DNA from: Streptomyces pilosus
GTDB lineage: Bacteria > Actinomycetota > Actinomycetes > Streptomycetales > Streptomycetaceae
DNA length: 64,000 nt
Assembly: GCF_014649835.1 (NCBI RefSeq)
Contig: NZ_BMTU01000003.1
Span: forward strand, 434,001-498,000
Reading direction: 5' to 3'
The notes beneath the pieces are model-generated. The model was not told the DNA's origin. It saw only the letters and a program-made list of their open reading frames with translations, and made no database searches. The position numbers and the translations under genes were made by a program. Below are positions 34,287-44,635 of this stretch, piece by piece (the first letter of the stretch is position 1; each line of letters opens with the position of its first letter).

Positions 34287-36884
34287 GTGGACGCCGAGCT
34301 GACCAACCGGAGCCGGGACGCGATCAACGCCGCCGGGAACCGGGCCGTGACCGAGGGACACCCCGACCTCACCCCCGCCCACCTGCTGCTCGCCCTCCTC
34401 ACCGGCCAGGAGAACGAGAACATCACGGACCTGCTCGCCGCGGTCGACGCCGACCAGGCCGCCGTACGCTCCGCCACCGAACGCGTCCTCGCCGGACTGC
34501 CGAGCGTCACCGGCTCCACCGTGGCACCGCCTCAGCCCAACCGGGAACTCCTCGCCGTCATCGCCGACGCCCAGTCCCGCGCCCGCGACCTCGGCGACGA
34601 GTACCTGTCCACCGAGCACCTCCTCATCGGCATCGCCGCCAAGGGCGGAGCCGCCGCGGACGTGCTCTCCAAGCAAGGCGCCACCGCCAGGAAGCTCCAG
34701 GACGCCTTCCAGAACACGAGGGGAGCCCGCAGGGTGACCACCGCCGACCCCGAGGGCCAGTACAAGGCCCTGGAGAAGTTCGGCACCGACCTCACCGCCG
34801 CCGCCCGCGAAGGCAGGCTGGACCCCGTCATCGGACGGGACCAGGAGATCCGCCGCGTCGTGCAGGTGCTGTCCCGCCGCACCAAGAACAACCCCGTCCT
34901 CATCGGCGAACCCGGCGTCGGCAAGACCGCCGTCGTCGAAGGCCTCGCCCAGCGCATCGTCAAGGGCGACGTCCCCGAATCCCTCAAGGACAAGCGACTC
35001 GTCGCCCTCGACCTCGGCGCCATGGTCGCCGGCGCCAAGTACCGCGGCGAATTCGAGGAACGCCTCAAGACCGTCCTCGCCGAGATCAAGGAATCCGACG
35101 GCCAGGTCGTCACCTTCATCGACGAACTCCACACCGTCGTCGGCGCCGGAGCCGGCGGCGACTCCGCCATGGACGCCGGCAACATGCTCAAGCCCATGCT
35201 CGCCCGCGGCGAACTCCGCATGGTCGGCGCCACCACCCTCGACGAATACCGCGAACGCATCGAGAAGGACCCCGCCCTGGAACGCCGCTTCCAGCAGGTC
35301 CTCGTCGCCGAACCCTCCGTCGAGGACTCCATCGCCATCCTCCGCGGACTCAAGGGCCGCTACGAGGCCCACCACAAGGTCCAGATCGCCGACAGCGCCC
35401 TCGTCGCCGCCGCCACCCTCTCCGACCGCTACATCACCTCCCGCTTCCTCCCCGACAAGGCCATCGACCTCGTCGACGAAGCCGCCTCCCGCCTCCGCAT
35501 GGAGATCGACTCCTCACCCGTCGAGATCGACGAACTCCAGCGCGCCGTCGACCGGCTGCGCATGGAGGAACTCGCCATCGGCAAGGAGACCGACGCCGCC
35601 TCCCTCGAACGCCTGGAACGCCTGCGCCGCGACCTCGCCGACAAGGAGGAGGAACTGCGCGGCCTCACCGCCCGCTGGGAGAAGGAGAAGCAGTCCCTCA
35701 ACCGCGTCGGCGAACTCAAGGAAAAGCTCGACGAACTCCGCGGCCAGGCCGAACGCGCCCAGCGCGACGGCGACTTCGACACCGCCTCCAAACTCCTCTA
35801 CGGCGAGATCCCCGGCGTCGAACGCGACCTGGAGGCCGCCTCCGAGGCCGAGGAGGAGGTCTCCAGGGACACCATGGTCAAGGAGGAGGTCGGCGCCGAC
35901 GACATCGCCGACGTCGTCGCCTCCTGGACCGGCATCCCCGCCGGCCGCCTCATGGAGGGCGAGACCCAGAAACTCCTCCGCATGGAGGACGAACTCGGCA
36001 AGCGCCTCATCGGCCAGACCGAGGCCGTGCGCGCCGTCTCCGACGCCGTACGCCGCTCCCGCGCCGGCATCGCCGACCCCGACCGCCCCACCGGATCCTT
36101 CCTCTTCCTCGGCCCCACCGGCGTCGGCAAGACCGAGCTGGCGAAGGCCCTCGCCGACTTCCTCTTCGACGACGAACGGGCCATGGTCCGCATCGACATG
36201 TCGGAGTACAGCGAGAAGCACTCCGTCGCCCGCCTCGTCGGCGCGCCCCCCGGCTACGTCGGCTACGAGGAGGGCGGCCAGCTCACCGAGGCCGTCCGCC
36301 GCCGCCCCTACAGCGTCGTCCTCCTCGACGAGGTCGAGAAGGCCCACCCCGAGGTCTTCGACATCCTCCTCCAGGTCCTCGACGACGGCCGCCTCACCGA
36401 CGGCCAGGGTCGCACCGTCGACTTCCGCAACACCATCCTCGTCCTCACCTCCAACCTCGGCAGCCAGTACCTGGTCGACCCCCTGACCACCGAGACGGAG
36501 AAGAAGGAACAGGTCCTGGAGGTGGTCCGGTCCTCCTTCAAGCCCGAGTTCCTCAACCGCCTCGACGACCTGGTCGTCTTCTCCGCCCTCACCAAGCCCG
36601 AACTGGAACGCATCGCGAAGCTCCAGCTGGAGTCCCTCGCCCGCCGCCTCGCCGAACGCCGCCTCACCCTGGACGTCACATCCGAGGCACTGGCCTGGCT
36701 CGCCGAGGAGGGCCTCGACCCCGCCTACGGCGCCCGCCCGCTGCGCCGCCTCGTCCAGACCGCCATCGGCGACCGCCTCGCCAAGGAGATCCTCTCCGGC
36801 GAGATCAAGGACGGCGACACGGTCCGCGTCGACCGCTTCCAGGACGGCCTCCTGGTGGGCCCGGCGACGGAGAAGTCCCTCTGA
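34287..36884 (+). CDS. clpB: Disaggregase ClpB
   Basis: An 865-residue Hsp100 AAA+ chaperone that reactivates aggregated protein together with DnaK. It has a Clp N domain ([17 protein letters not shown]), NBD1 with Walker A GEPGVGKT (about 207) and a Walker B in FIDELHT, a coiled-coil middle domain (about 400-520), and NBD2 with GPTGVGKT (about 610) and [17 protein letters not shown] 34287 follows AAGGAG; the frame extends upstream into the promoter and HAIR element and is not coding there. Confidence 0.97.
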   Translation: MDAELTNRSRDAINAAGNRAVTEGHPDLTPAHLLLALLTGQENENITDLLAAVDADQAAVRSATERVLAGLPSVTGSTVAPPQPNRELLAVIADAQSRARDLGDEYLSTEHLLIGIAAKGGAAADVLSKQGATARKLQDAFQNTRGARRVTTADPEGQYKALEKFGTDLTAAAREGRLDPVIGRDQEIRRVVQVLSRRTKNNPVLIGEPGVGKTAVVEGLAQRIVKGDVPESLKDKRLVALDLGAMVAGAKYRGEFEERLKTVLAEIKESDGQVVTFIDELHTVVGAGAGGDSAMDAGNMLKPMLARGELRMVGATTLDEYRERIEKDPALERRFQQVLVAEPSVEDSIAILRGLKGRYEAHHKVQIADSALVAAATLSDRYITSRFLPDKAIDLVDEAASRLRMEIDSSPVEIDELQRAVDRLRMEELAIGKETDAASLERLERLRRDLADKEEELRGLTARWEKEKQSLNRVGELKEKLDELRGQAERAQRDGDFDTASKLLYGEIPGVERDLEAASEAEEEVSRDTMVKEEVGADDIADVVASWTGIPAGRLMEGETQKLLRMEDELGKRLIGQTEAVRAVSDAVRRSRAGIADPDRPTGSFLFLGPTGVGKTELAKALADFLFDDERAMVRIDMSEYSEKHSVARLVGAPPGYVGYEEGGQLTEAVRRRPYSVVLLDEVEKAHPEVFDILLQVLDDGRLTDGQGRTVDFRNTILVLTSNLGSQYLVDPLTTETEKKEQVLEVVRSSFKPEFLNRLDDLVVFSALTKPELERIAKLQLESLARRLAERRLTLDVTSEALAWLAEEGLDPAYGARPLRRLVQTAIGDRLAKEILSGEIKDGDTVRVDRFQDGLLVGPATEKSL

Positions 36885-36904
36885 GCCGCGAATTCCGCTT
36901 TTCG

Positions 36905-36935
36905 GGCCCAACGTCCCCCGCCGGACGTTGGGCCC
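36905..36935. terminator. Terminator of clpB
   Basis: GGGCCCAACGTCC-CCCGC-CGGACGTTGGGCCC, a 13-bp stem 20 bp after the stop codon. Confidence 0.85.
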
Positions 36936-37062
36936 GTCCCTCACCGGGTACTCCGGCATTGACCGGATCGAGTCAGCCCACGGCTGACAGGCCCGTCGGG
37001 GCTTGCCACCCCCCTCCCCGCATGGGGGAGGATGGCGGGATCCGTACGAAGGGAAATTCACG

Positions 37063-37593
37063 GTGACCATCGACCCGTCCTCGATTCCGAATTTCGGGGG
37101 CCAGCAGCCCGAGCCGCAGCCCCAAGGACCGGCGGGCCCCGTCGTCCCGGATCAGGACCTCGTGAAGCAGCTCCTCGACCAGATGGAGCTCAAGTACGTC
37201 GTCGACGACGAGGGTGACCTCGCGGCGCCGTGGGAGCAGTTCCGCACCTACTTCATGTTCCGCGGGGAGGGCGACCAGCAGATCTTCTCCGTCCGGACGT
37301 TCTACGACCGGCCGCACCAGATCGACGAGAAGCCCCAGCTGCTGGAGTCCGTCGACGACTGGAACCGTCGCACCCTGTGGCCCAAGGTGTACACCCACAC
37401 CCACGACGACGGCACGGTCCGTCTCATCGGTGAGGCCCAGATGCTGATCGGCATGGGCGTCAGCCTGGAGCACTTCGTCTCCTCGACGGTCAGCTGGGTG
37501 CGGGCCGCGATCGAGTTCGACAAGTGGCTCGTCGAGCAGCTCGGCCTGGAGCAGGAGATCAACGAGGCCGACAGGCCCGGCGACGACGAGTAG
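37063..37593 (+). CDS. YbjN-domain protein
   Basis: A 176-residue protein. A Pro/Gln-rich start is followed by a YbjN (type III secretion chaperone-like) fold: ELKYVVDDEGDLAAPWEQFRTYFMFRGEGDQQIFSV and an alpha-helical half with DWNRRTLWPKVYTH and MGVSLEHFVSSTVSWVRAAIEFDKWL. It probably acts as a cytosolic protein-binding module; the partner is unknown. GTG start after AAGGGAAA. Upstream frames up to 37003 are not supported. Confidence 0.82.
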   Translation: MTIDPSSIPNFGGQQPEPQPQGPAGPVVPDQDLVKQLLDQMELKYVVDDEGDLAAPWEQFRTYFMFRGEGDQQIFSVRTFYDRPHQIDEKPQLLESVDDWNRRTLWPKVYTHTHDDGTVRLIGEAQMLIGMGVSLEHFVSSTVSWVRAAIEFDKWLVEQLGLEQEINEADRPGDDE

Positions 37594-37654
37594 ACCGTCC
37601 CGGACGACGACGCTTCGGCGGGTACGGCGCGACATACGCGCCGCTCGCCTAGGA

Positions 37655-37696
37655 GAGCCTGGTGCGGGCAGCAAAAACGCTGCCCGCACCAGGCTC
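37655..37696. terminator. Strong terminator hairpin
   Basis: GAGCCTGGTGCGGGCAGC-AAAAAC-GCTGCCCGCACCAGGCTC, an 18-bp perfect stem followed by TTCGTTCT, downstream of the YbjN gene. Confidence 0.9.
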
Positions 37697-37975
37697 TTCG
37701 TTCTACCCCGGCCGGGTGTTCGCAGGGCCCGGCGCCGCCCTCTGGGTGCGGCTGCTGCGACGTCGTGGTGCCTGACACCCGTGTGACACCTGAGGCGGAG
37801 CGTTACCGTACGTGTCGATCACCGCGCTGTCGCGGTCGCACGTTCGCATACCGCCGTCAGCGTGCGGCGGGAGCGATCACCTCACGCCCGGGGCCGGCAA
37901 GGACAGGGTTTCGGCGCAGAATATCGCCGCCATTGTCGCGGGATATCCGGATTACGTCAGCAGGGAGACGCCGCG

Positions 37976-38527
37976 ATGAGGAAAAGGGTCGCAGTGACCG
38001 CAGTGCTGGCGATGGTTCTCGCCGGCTGCGGGACCACGGGTTCCACGTCGTCGAACAAGGAGAGTCGATCCACCATGAACCTGCAAGAGGCGGCCGACCG
38101 GGCGGACGACATCCTGGACGAGACATTCGCAGCGATCAAGCCCCCGGTTCAGTGGACCCACAGGTACTCCATGCCCGGTGACTGCTAAGTGGACCGCGAT
38201 CGTGCCGTCATGACCATCATCTCCGCGGAACGGCGGGGGAGTTTCCTCGGCGTACTGGAGCGTCACTGGACGAGCAAGGGTTACAAGCTCGTCACCACCA
38301 GTCCGAACGGGCTCGTGGCTCACTTCAGGACCCAGGACGGTTTCCAGCTCGAGGTCCTGATCGCGCCCAACGGTCAGGCCCATCTGAGTGTGACCACTCC
38401 GTGCGTGGACAAGTCCGAGGTCGCCCAGCCGACCAGCAAGCCGAACGGACCCGACTACGCGCGACAGGAACTGCCGGCGCCGGATGTGCGGTCGTCGTTC
38501 TGGTCGAGCGATGCGCCCCTCGGCTGA
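37976..38527 (+). pseudogene. Lipoprotein gene split by an in-frame TAA
   Basis: The first 70 codons give a lipoprotein start (MRKRVAVTAVLAMVLAGCG, lipobox LAGC, then a helix with DRADDILDETFAAIKPPVQW). A TAA at 38186-38188 follows MPGDC, and the same frame continues at once as VDRDRAVMTIISAERRGSFLGVLERHW for a further ~110 codons with normal codon use. The two halves together match the layout of ~180-residue Streptomyces lipoproteins, as far as I recall. Either it is a recent nonsense mutation, a sequencing error, or readthrough; GTG 38189 could also restart translation. Confidence 0.7.
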
Positions 38528-38608
38528 GCACAGCGGTGGCCGGGCTCACCCGTCTCGGCCGGAGCGCCGGCCCGCACACCGAGGTCGGTACGGGGACGTG
38601 TCCCGGGG

Positions 38609-39274
38609 TCACTCGTAGCGTGAGCGGAGTGATTCCCGTTCGGCTTCTTCGATCTGCTCGACGGTGAGGCCGGGCAGGTCGAGCTGGGCCAGTGTCACCT
38701 CGGCGCTGGTCGGCTGGGCGTCGGCGGGGAGCCACTGTTCCGGTTTCCAGGCGCCGGCGCGCATCAGTGACTTCGGGCAGTGCGGATACGCCTGCTCGAC
38801 GTGCACGACGATCGCGGTGACCGGGGGTTTGCCGACTGGAGTGAGCCGGGTGAGCAGCTCCGGGCGGGCCGAGACACAGGCGCGGCCGTTGACGCGCAGC
38901 GTGGTCGGGCGGCCGGGGACGAGGAAGAGCAGTCCGACGCGTCCGGTCTCCAGCACGTTGTGCAGGGTGTCGAGCCGCTTGTTGCCGGTGGCGTCGGGGA
39001 TCACCAGGGTCCGCTCGTCCAGCACGGTGACGAACCCGGGCGGGCCGCCGCGCGGCGTCACGTCCGCCCGGCCCCCGGCGTCCGCGCTGCCGATGAACAC
39101 CAGTGAGGAGCAGCCGATCAGCGCGCGGGTCTCCTCGGTCAGGCGGTCCCTCTCCTTGCGGAGCGCGTGCGGGTTCGGCTGTGGATAGCGCTCGCGCAGC
39201 TGGTCCGGGCTGGTGAGGGCGTCCGCCTGGAGGGATGCGAAGAGCGAGCCGGCGGTCCCGGTGTCGATCATCAT
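38609..39274 (-). CDS. FMN-dependent PPOX-type flavoprotein
   Basis: A 221-residue pyridoxamine-oxidase-like split barrel: SLVFIGSADAGGRADVTPRGGPPGFVTVLDERTLVIPD, NVLETGRVGLLFLVPGRPTTLRVNGRACV and HCPKSLMRAGAW. These are the hallmarks of the ~200-residue pyridoxamine 5'-phosphate oxidase relatives, sometimes called the MSMEG_1061 type. The substrate is unknown. The start is ATG 39274 or the adjacent ATG 39271. Confidence 0.85.
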   Translation of the reverse strand: MMIDTGTAGSLFASLQADALTSPDQLRERYPQPNPHALRKERDRLTEETRALIGCSSLVFIGSADAGGRADVTPRGGPPGFVTVLDERTLVIPDATGNKRLDTLHNVLETGRVGLLFLVPGRPTTLRVNGRACVSARPELLTRLTPVGKPPVTAIVVHVEQAYPHCPKSLMRAGAWKPEQWLPADAQPTSAEVTLAQLDLPGLTVEQIEEAERESLRSRYE

Positions 39275-39367
39275 ACGGACGACCCTAGAAGGCGACCGGG
39301 GTCGCGCGCGGGCCGACGGGTGAACTCGTCCCGCGCCACCGGGGCCGTCACCGGGTGGGTCACCGGC

Positions 39368-40555
39368 CTAGCGGGCGTTCTTCAGGCGGCGGGCTGCTTC
39401 CTCCAGGACCGGGCGTTTCTTGCAGAAGGCGAAGCGGACGAAGGGGGCGCCCATGTCCTGGTGGTCGTAGAAGACGGCCGTGGGGATGGCGACGACGCCG
39501 GCGCGTTCGGGGAGGGCGCGGCAGAAGGCGATGCCGTCGGTCTCGCCGAGGGGGCGGATGTCGGCGGTGATGAAGTAGGTGCCGGAGGGGCGGTAGACGG
39601 TGAGGCCGGCTTCCTCCAGGCCGGACGCGAGGACGTCGCGCTTGGCGCGCATGTCCGTGCGGAGGTCGGTGAAGTAGGACTCGGGCAGGGCGAGGGCCTC
39701 GGCGACGGCGTACTGGAAGGGGCCGGCGGAGACGTAGGTCAGGTACTGCTTGGCCGAGCGGACGGCCGTGACCAGGGGCGGGGCGGCGGTGATCCAGCCG
39801 ACCTTCCAGCCGGTGAACGAGTAGGTCTTGCCGGCGCTGGAGATGGTGACCGTGCGGTCCCGCATGCCGGGGAAGGTCGCCAGCGGGACGTGCTCGGCGT
39901 CGTCGAAGACCAGGTGCTCGTACACCTCGTCGGTGACGACCAGGAGGTCCCGTTCCACGGCCAGCTCGGCGATCGACGCCAGCTCCTCGCGGGTGAGGAC
40001 GGTGCCGGTCGGGTTGTGCGGGGTGTTGATCAGCAGCAGGCGGGTGCGGTCGGTGACGGCGTCGCGCAGCTCGTCGAGGTCGAGGCGGAAGCGGCCCTCG
40101 CGGGGGCGGAGCGTGACGGGGACACGGGTGCCGCCGGCCATGGCGATGCAGGCCGCGTAGGAGTCGTAGTACGGCTCGAGGGCGATCACCTCGTCGCCGG
40201 GTTCCACGAGGGCGAGCAGGGCGGCGGCGATGGCCTCGGTGGCGCCCGCGGTGACCAGGACCTCGGTGTCGGGGTCGTGGGACAGGCCGTAGCGGCGCTG
40301 CTGGTGGGCGGCGACGGCGGTGCGCAGCTCGGGGACGCCGGGGCCCGGCGGGTACTGGTTGCCGCGGCCGTCGCGCAGGGCCCGTACGGCGGCCTCCCTG
40401 ACCTCCTCGGGGCCGTCGGTGTCGGGGAAGCCCTGGCCCAGGTTGATGGCTCCGGTCCGCAGGGCCAGGGCGGACATCTCGGCGAAGACCGTGGTCCCGA
40501 ACTCGGCGAGCCGGCGGTTGAGGAGGGGGCGCGCGCTGGAGGTCATGGCGGCCAT
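39368..40555 (-). CDS. PLP-dependent class I aminotransferase
   Basis: A 395-residue fold-type I aminotransferase. It has INLGQGFPDTDGP at the N-terminus, NTPHNPTGTVLTREEL (the cofactor-ring Asn), TDEVYEHLVFDD and SSAGKTYSFTGWKVGW, with the PLP lysine in SAGKTYSFTGWK. The pattern is that of the kynurenine/methionine/aspartate aminotransferase group (YbdL-like); the exact amino donor is uncertain. ATG 40555 or 40546. Confidence 0.9.
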   Translation of the reverse strand: MAAMTSSARPLLNRRLAEFGTTVFAEMSALALRTGAINLGQGFPDTDGPEEVREAAVRALRDGRGNQYPPGPGVPELRTAVAAHQQRRYGLSHDPDTEVLVTAGATEAIAAALLALVEPGDEVIALEPYYDSYAACIAMAGGTRVPVTLRPREGRFRLDLDELRDAVTDRTRLLLINTPHNPTGTVLTREELASIAELAVERDLLVVTDEVYEHLVFDDAEHVPLATFPGMRDRTVTISSAGKTYSFTGWKVGWITAAPPLVTAVRSAKQYLTYVSAGPFQYAVAEALALPESYFTDLRTDMRAKRDVLASGLEEAGLTVYRPSGTYFITADIRPLGETDGIAFCRALPERAGVVAIPTAVFYDHQDMGAPFVRFAFCKKRPVLEEAARRLKNAR

Positions 40556-40695
40556 CCTGCGCCGAACCTCTGGAGTTCCTCAACTCTGCTTTGGGCCGCG
40601 TGGGCGGAGGGCATCTCCCGGTCACACACGTGAGCGGGGCGCCCACGGGGGGCTGCTTCGGGGGATCACGGGGGATTCGGGAGGAGGGTGGCGCC

Positions 40696-40980
40696 ATGGC
40701 CTTCGGTATCAGTCTGGTCGTGCTCATCCTGTTGTTCGTCGGTGTCGGCGCCTACGGGCGGCGCAGGGCGGCCCGGGGGGCGGTGTTCCGTCCGGTGCGC
40801 CGGCCCGCCGGGGTGTCCGGGAGGCGTCGCGCGGGGAGCTCCGACGGCGGCTGGTGGGCCGGCGGGGGCAGCGGCGGAAGCGGTGGGGGCGTGGGGTGCG
40901 GATCGTCCTCCGGCGGTGGCTCGTCCTGCGGAGGCGGGTCGTCGTGCGGGGGCGGCGGATGCGGCGGTGGAGGGGGCTGA
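40696..40980 (+). CDS. Small membrane protein with Gly/Ser/Cys-rich tail
   Basis: A 94-residue protein. One N-terminal membrane segment (GISLVVLILLFVGVGAY) and a basic linker are followed by a tail of about 45 residues made almost only of Gly, Ser and five regularly placed Cys (GCGSSSGGGSSCGGGSSCGG...). GGAGG precedes the ATG by 9 bp. The Cys spacing suggests metal binding or cross-linking; I do not know a function. Confidence 0.6.
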   Translation: MAFGISLVVLILLFVGVGAYGRRRAARGAVFRPVRRPAGVSGRRRAGSSDGGWWAGGGSGGSGGGVGCGSSSGGGSSCGGGSSCGGGGCGGGGG

Positions 40981-41388
40981 CACGGGGCAGCTCGCCTCCC
41001 TGTCGGGGGAAGGCGCATCCGCGAAGGCGGGGTCCGCACCTGGGCGGGCCCCGCCGTTGTCGTCGGGGTGGTGGCGGGGGTCCGGTCACGGGAGGGGCGT
41101 GTGGCCGGTACGCGCGGTGGCGTACGCCGTCACCCGGGGGCGCACTCAGGGGTTGAACAGGTGAGCTGGGGAGCCCCCGAGGGGATGGAAAGCCCACGAA
41201 GTTGGGTAAAAACGCTGTGGTGGCACCACAGTTCATGATTCCCTATAAATCACCAGTGCAGCCCTCGGGCCCCCCGCGGACCCTTCTTCCGGCCGGGCGA
41301 CCGGGCTGACGGGCCGAGTTCCCCGGTGCGACCCGGGGCGCGCGGACCCACATCTCCTCCTCTCCATGTGCGCTTGCGGAGCCGATCC
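40981..41388. other. Long leader region with hairpins upstream of the DUF2617 gene
   Basis: A 408-bp gap without a convincing gene. At 41160-41235 there is a cluster of small stems: CCCA-CGAAGT-TGGG, then CTGTGG-TGGCA-CCACAG at about 41214-41230, preceded by GGGGAGCCCCCGAGGGGATGG. The stretch from 41165 to 41255 is AT-richer than its surroundings (TAAAAACG, TTCATGATTCCCTATAAATCACC). It may be a structured RNA leader or attenuator; I could not assign a known riboswitch class. Confidence 0.35.
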
Positions 41389-41922
41389 ATGCTCACGACC
41401 CTGAAGACCGCCTATTCCGACACGCGCGCGGCCGATCTCGCCTGGGCCCTGGGGCGCGAGACGCTTCCCGCGCTGGCCACGCTCGACCTGGAACTGACGG
41501 GTGTGAAGCTGCAGTTGCGGCTGCTCGGCGCGTCCCACCAGGTGGTGGTGGAGGAGGACCGGGGCCTGTGGTCGGAGACGGTGGCGTGCATTCCGGGCAG
41601 CAGTACGCCCCTTCCGCTGGGCGTGGCCAAGCGGGTGGGGGACTGGGAGTACGAGTTCGCCGCGCGGGTGGAGGTGCTGTCGCCGGGGTCGTTCGCGGGC
41701 CGGGCGCAGGAGTTGCTCGCCCTGGTGTCCGATCATCCGCAGGGTCTGGCCGGGGTGTTCCCGGGGAGTCCGCACGCGTTCACGGCGATGCTGGCCCAGC
41801 GGTGCGAGGGTCAGGTCCACTGGCGGACGTGGCACGCGTATCCGCAGGACGGGCAGTTGGTGGCCACGCGGACCCGGGTGGGGGTGCGGGTGCCGGCGCG
41901 TTCCGGCGTGGGGCGGGCGTAA
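41389..41922 (+). CDS. DUF2617-family protein
   Basis: A 177-residue protein beginning MLTTLKTAYSDTRAADLAWALG, with LELRLLGASHQVVVE-like beta segments and DWEYEFAARVEVLSPGSF followed by HAFTAMLAQ; this matches a conserved actinobacterial family of unknown function, as far as I can recall. ATG 41389 follows GCGGAG. It precedes the spermidine-synthase-like gene by 59 bp. Confidence 0.7.
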   Translation: MLTTLKTAYSDTRAADLAWALGRETLPALATLDLELTGVKLQLRLLGASHQVVVEEDRGLWSETVACIPGSSTPLPLGVAKRVGDWEYEFAARVEVLSPGSFAGRAQELLALVSDHPQGLAGVFPGSPHAFTAMLAQRCEGQVHWRTWHAYPQDGQLVATRTRVGVRVPARSGVGRA

Positions 41923-41981
41923 ACAAACATCACGCGTGTGGGTGACGTTGTGCGATGGTGCTGTGACGTAACGTCGCTGGG

Positions 41982-43649
41982 GTGATCGAGTCGCAGGCCC
42001 CCGCACCGCCCGGCTCCGCGCAGTCCTGGGACGGGCCCCAGGGGGGCGCGGGCAGTGCGCTGCGGCTGCCCGTGCGACAGGACACCGGGCGTTTCCTGGT
42101 CCTCGCGGGCGTGTTCGTCTGCGCGGCCTGCGGCCTGGTGTACGAGCTCGAACTGGTGGCGCTGGCCGCCTACTTGATGGGTGACTCCGTCGCGCAGACG
42201 TCCGTGGTGCTGTCCGTGATGGTCTTCGCGATGGGCATCGGCTCGCTGGCCGCGAAGCGGCTGCGGCGGCACGCGGCGGCCGGTTTCGGCGCCGTCGAGG
42301 CGGCCCTGGCGCTGGTCGGCGGGTGCAGTGCGATGGCCCTGTACGCGGTGTTCGCCTGGACGGGCGACTGGGGCGGCGTGTGGGCGAGCGGCCCGCGGAC
42401 CCTGCTGGTCGCCTTCTCCCTCGCCACCGGGCTGCTCATCGGGGCCGAGGTGCCGCTGCTGATGGAGCTGATCCAGCGGATCCGGCGGCAGGACGCGGGC
42501 GGCGCGGTGGCCGACCTGTCGGCCGCGGACTACGTCGGCGCGCTGGCGGGCGGGCTCGCCTTCCCGTTCCTTCTCCTGCCGCTGCTGGGGCAGTTGACGG
42601 GCGCACTGATCACGGGCGCGGTCAACGCGGTCGTCGGCGGGGCACTGGTCCTCGGACTGTTCCGGCAGGACCTCACGCCCCGCGCGCGCCGGCTGCTGGT
42701 GGTGGCCAACGTGTGCGTGCTCGCGGTCCTCGGCTCGGCCGCCGTCCTCGTGGACGACTTCGAGCGGGCCGCCCGGCGCGCCATGTACGGGCCGGACGTG
42801 CGGGTGGCCCTGCACACGGACGTGCAGGAGGTGCTGCTCACCGGCGGGCGGGACGGACGGCCGCTGAACCTGTTCCTCGACGGGCGGCTGCGGGTCAGCG
42901 GCCGGGACGAACTGCGGTACCACGAGGCGCTGGCGCACCCCGCGATGCACGGGCCGCACGTCCGGGTCCTCGTCCTCGGCGGCGGTGACGGGCTGGCCGT
43001 GCGCGAGGTGCTGCGGCACCGCGGGGTGCGCCGCGTCGACGTCGTCGAACTCGACGCGGGCGTGGTGCGGCTGGCCCGCCACGACCCGGCGCTGTCCGCG
43101 CTGAACGGGCACGCCCTCGACGATCCGCGGGTGCGCGTGACCACCGCCGACGCCTTCGACTGGCTGCGGGGGGCGCCCCCGGCGGCGTACGACGTGATCG
43201 TCTCGGACCTTCCGCATCCCGGGATCACCGCGAGTACGAAGCTGTACTCGCAGGAGTTCTACGGGCTGGCCCGGCGGACGCTGGCACCCGACGGGCGGTT
43301 CGTGGTGCACGGGGGCGCGGTGGCGCACCGGCCCCGCGACTTCTGGACGGTGGACGCCACGCTCCGCGCGGCGGGGTTCCGCACCGCCGCGTACCGCGTG
43401 CGCGGCCGGCAGGCCGGTTTCGCCGCCGGGCCCGACCGCAGCCCGGTGCGCACCGCGCACGCCCACCGCGACTGGGGGTTCGTGCTGGCCGCCCGTCACC
43501 GGCCTCCCGAGCCGCGCCTGGACCCGACCGGGCCGCACGTCCGCACGCTCACCGACGCCTCCCTCGCGGCGGACGCGGGCGCCGCCGAGCGCACCCGGGT
43601 GCGGGGCCTGACGCCGTCCACCCTGCTCCACCCGCGCTACAGCGACTGA
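41982..43649 (+). CDS. Membrane spermidine-synthase-like (polyamine aminopropyltransferase-type) protein
   Basis: A 555-residue fusion. Residues about 35-250 form about seven membrane helices ([29 protein letters not shown]). Residues about 270-520 are a spermidine-synthase fold with [25 protein letters not shown] and the acidic [11 protein letters not shown]. Known relatives make polyamines or act as membrane-anchored aminopropyltransferases, but the substrate in Streptomyces is undefined. GTG start. Confidence 0.85.
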   Translation: MIESQAPAPPGSAQSWDGPQGGAGSALRLPVRQDTGRFLVLAGVFVCAACGLVYELELVALAAYLMGDSVAQTSVVLSVMVFAMGIGSLAAKRLRRHAAAGFGAVEAALALVGGCSAMALYAVFAWTGDWGGVWASGPRTLLVAFSLATGLLIGAEVPLLMELIQRIRRQDAGGAVADLSAADYVGALAGGLAFPFLLLPLLGQLTGALITGAVNAVVGGALVLGLFRQDLTPRARRLLVVANVCVLAVLGSAAVLVDDFERAARRAMYGPDVRVALHTDVQEVLLTGGRDGRPLNLFLDGRLRVSGRDELRYHEALAHPAMHGPHVRVLVLGGGDGLAVREVLRHRGVRRVDVVELDAGVVRLARHDPALSALNGHALDDPRVRVTTADAFDWLRGAPPAAYDVIVSDLPHPGITASTKLYSQEFYGLARRTLAPDGRFVVHGGAVAHRPRDFWTVDATLRAAGFRTAAYRVRGRQAGFAAGPDRSPVRTAHAHRDWGFVLAARHRPPEPRLDPTGPHVRTLTDASLAADAGAAERTRVRGLTPSTLLHPRYSD

Positions 43650-43735
43650 GTCCCTTACCGCGTTCCGCGCCGACGCGCCGCCACTTCCCGCAGACGGGGG
43701 TGCAGCCCGGCGTCGTCTGGGTAGGCTCCGCACTC

Positions 43736-44635
43736 ATGGAGCACGAGGTGTTCGTTCCGGTCGAGGAGGAGCGGCTCAGGGAGGTGCTGGACGACCCCGC
43801 GCGGGTCGCCCGGGCGGTGCCCGGGCTCCAGCACGACGCCGGTGCGGACCCGGTCGCCGGCCGCCTGAAGGTCCGCGTCGGCAGCCACTCCGTCACCTAC
43901 CGGGGCGCCCTGCGGGTGTCCGCGCGGGACGACGGTTCCTACGCCGTCGAGGGCGAGGCGTCGGAGGCCCGGGGCAGCGGTTCGGTGAAGCCGGCACTGC
44001 GGCTGCGGCTGCGGCCCGCGGACGGCGGCACCACCCTCATCGTCTCCGGTACGGCGACGGCCGGCGGCCGCGTCACGGAACTGCCCCCGGAGGCGGTGGC
44101 GGCGGCGGTGACCCGCCTGCTGGACCGCTTCGGGGAGAACCTGGGACGGGTGGCGGCGGAGACACCCGGGGCGGAAGCCGAGCCGGGTCCGTCCGGCCCC
44201 GCCGGGGGACCGGAGTCCCCCGAACTGCTCTCCACGGGCGACTTCGAGCCCGGCGCCACCACCGACTTCGAGACCACCCCGGACGCCGAGGACGCCCCGC
44301 CGCCCGCCCCCGCACCGGACGCGGACGCTCCGCCGGCTCCCGTCGAGGACGCCCGGGGCGGGCTGGACGGCCCGGACCGCGACGAGGACGGCGAGGACAG
44401 CGAGGGCGACGAGGACGACGAGGACACCGTCGCGGAGGCCGCCCACGCCCGGCGGACGATGATCGGACGCAGCGCCGAGGAGGTGGACCACGCCCCGCCC
44501 CGTGGCCGGTACGCCCCCGTCCCCGCTCCGCAGACGGTCTCGTCCCCGGCGACGCTGCGCTGGGCCGCACCGGCGGCAGCCCTGGCCGTCGCCTCGGCGG
44601 TGGTCGCGATCCGCGCCCTCCGCAGACGCCACTGA
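43736..44635 (+). CDS. CoxG/SRPBCC-domain membrane-anchored protein
   Basis: A 299-residue protein. Residues 1-140 are a CoxG-type SRPBCC ligand-binding fold (MEHEVFVPVEEERLREVLDDPARVARAVPGL, GSGSVKPALRLRLRP, LIVSGTATAGGRV). A ~130-residue acidic Pro/Glu/Asp-rich linker and a C-terminal membrane helix (AAPAAALAVASAVVAIRAL) follow. CoxG in carbon monoxide dehydrogenase operons helps maturation; no CO dehydrogenase genes are here, so the role is unknown. Confidence 0.75.
   Translation: MEHEVFVPVEEERLREVLDDPARVARAVPGLQHDAGADPVAGRLKVRVGSHSVTYRGALRVSARDDGSYAVEGEASEARGSGSVKPALRLRLRPADGGTTLIVSGTATAGGRVTELPPEAVAAAVTRLLDRFGENLGRVAAETPGAEAEPGPSGPAGGPESPELLSTGDFEPGATTDFETTPDAEDAPPPAPAPDADAPPAPVEDARGGLDGPDRDEDGEDSEGDEDDEDTVAEAAHARRTMIGRSAEEVDHAPPRGRYAPVPAPQTVSSPATLRWAAPAAALAVASAVVAIRALRRRH

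Noticed and set aside
40591..41156. Alternative overlapping frames around the Gly/Cys-rich gene
   Set aside because: They are compositional shadows; only the frame at 40696 has a ribosome-binding site and a membrane helix.
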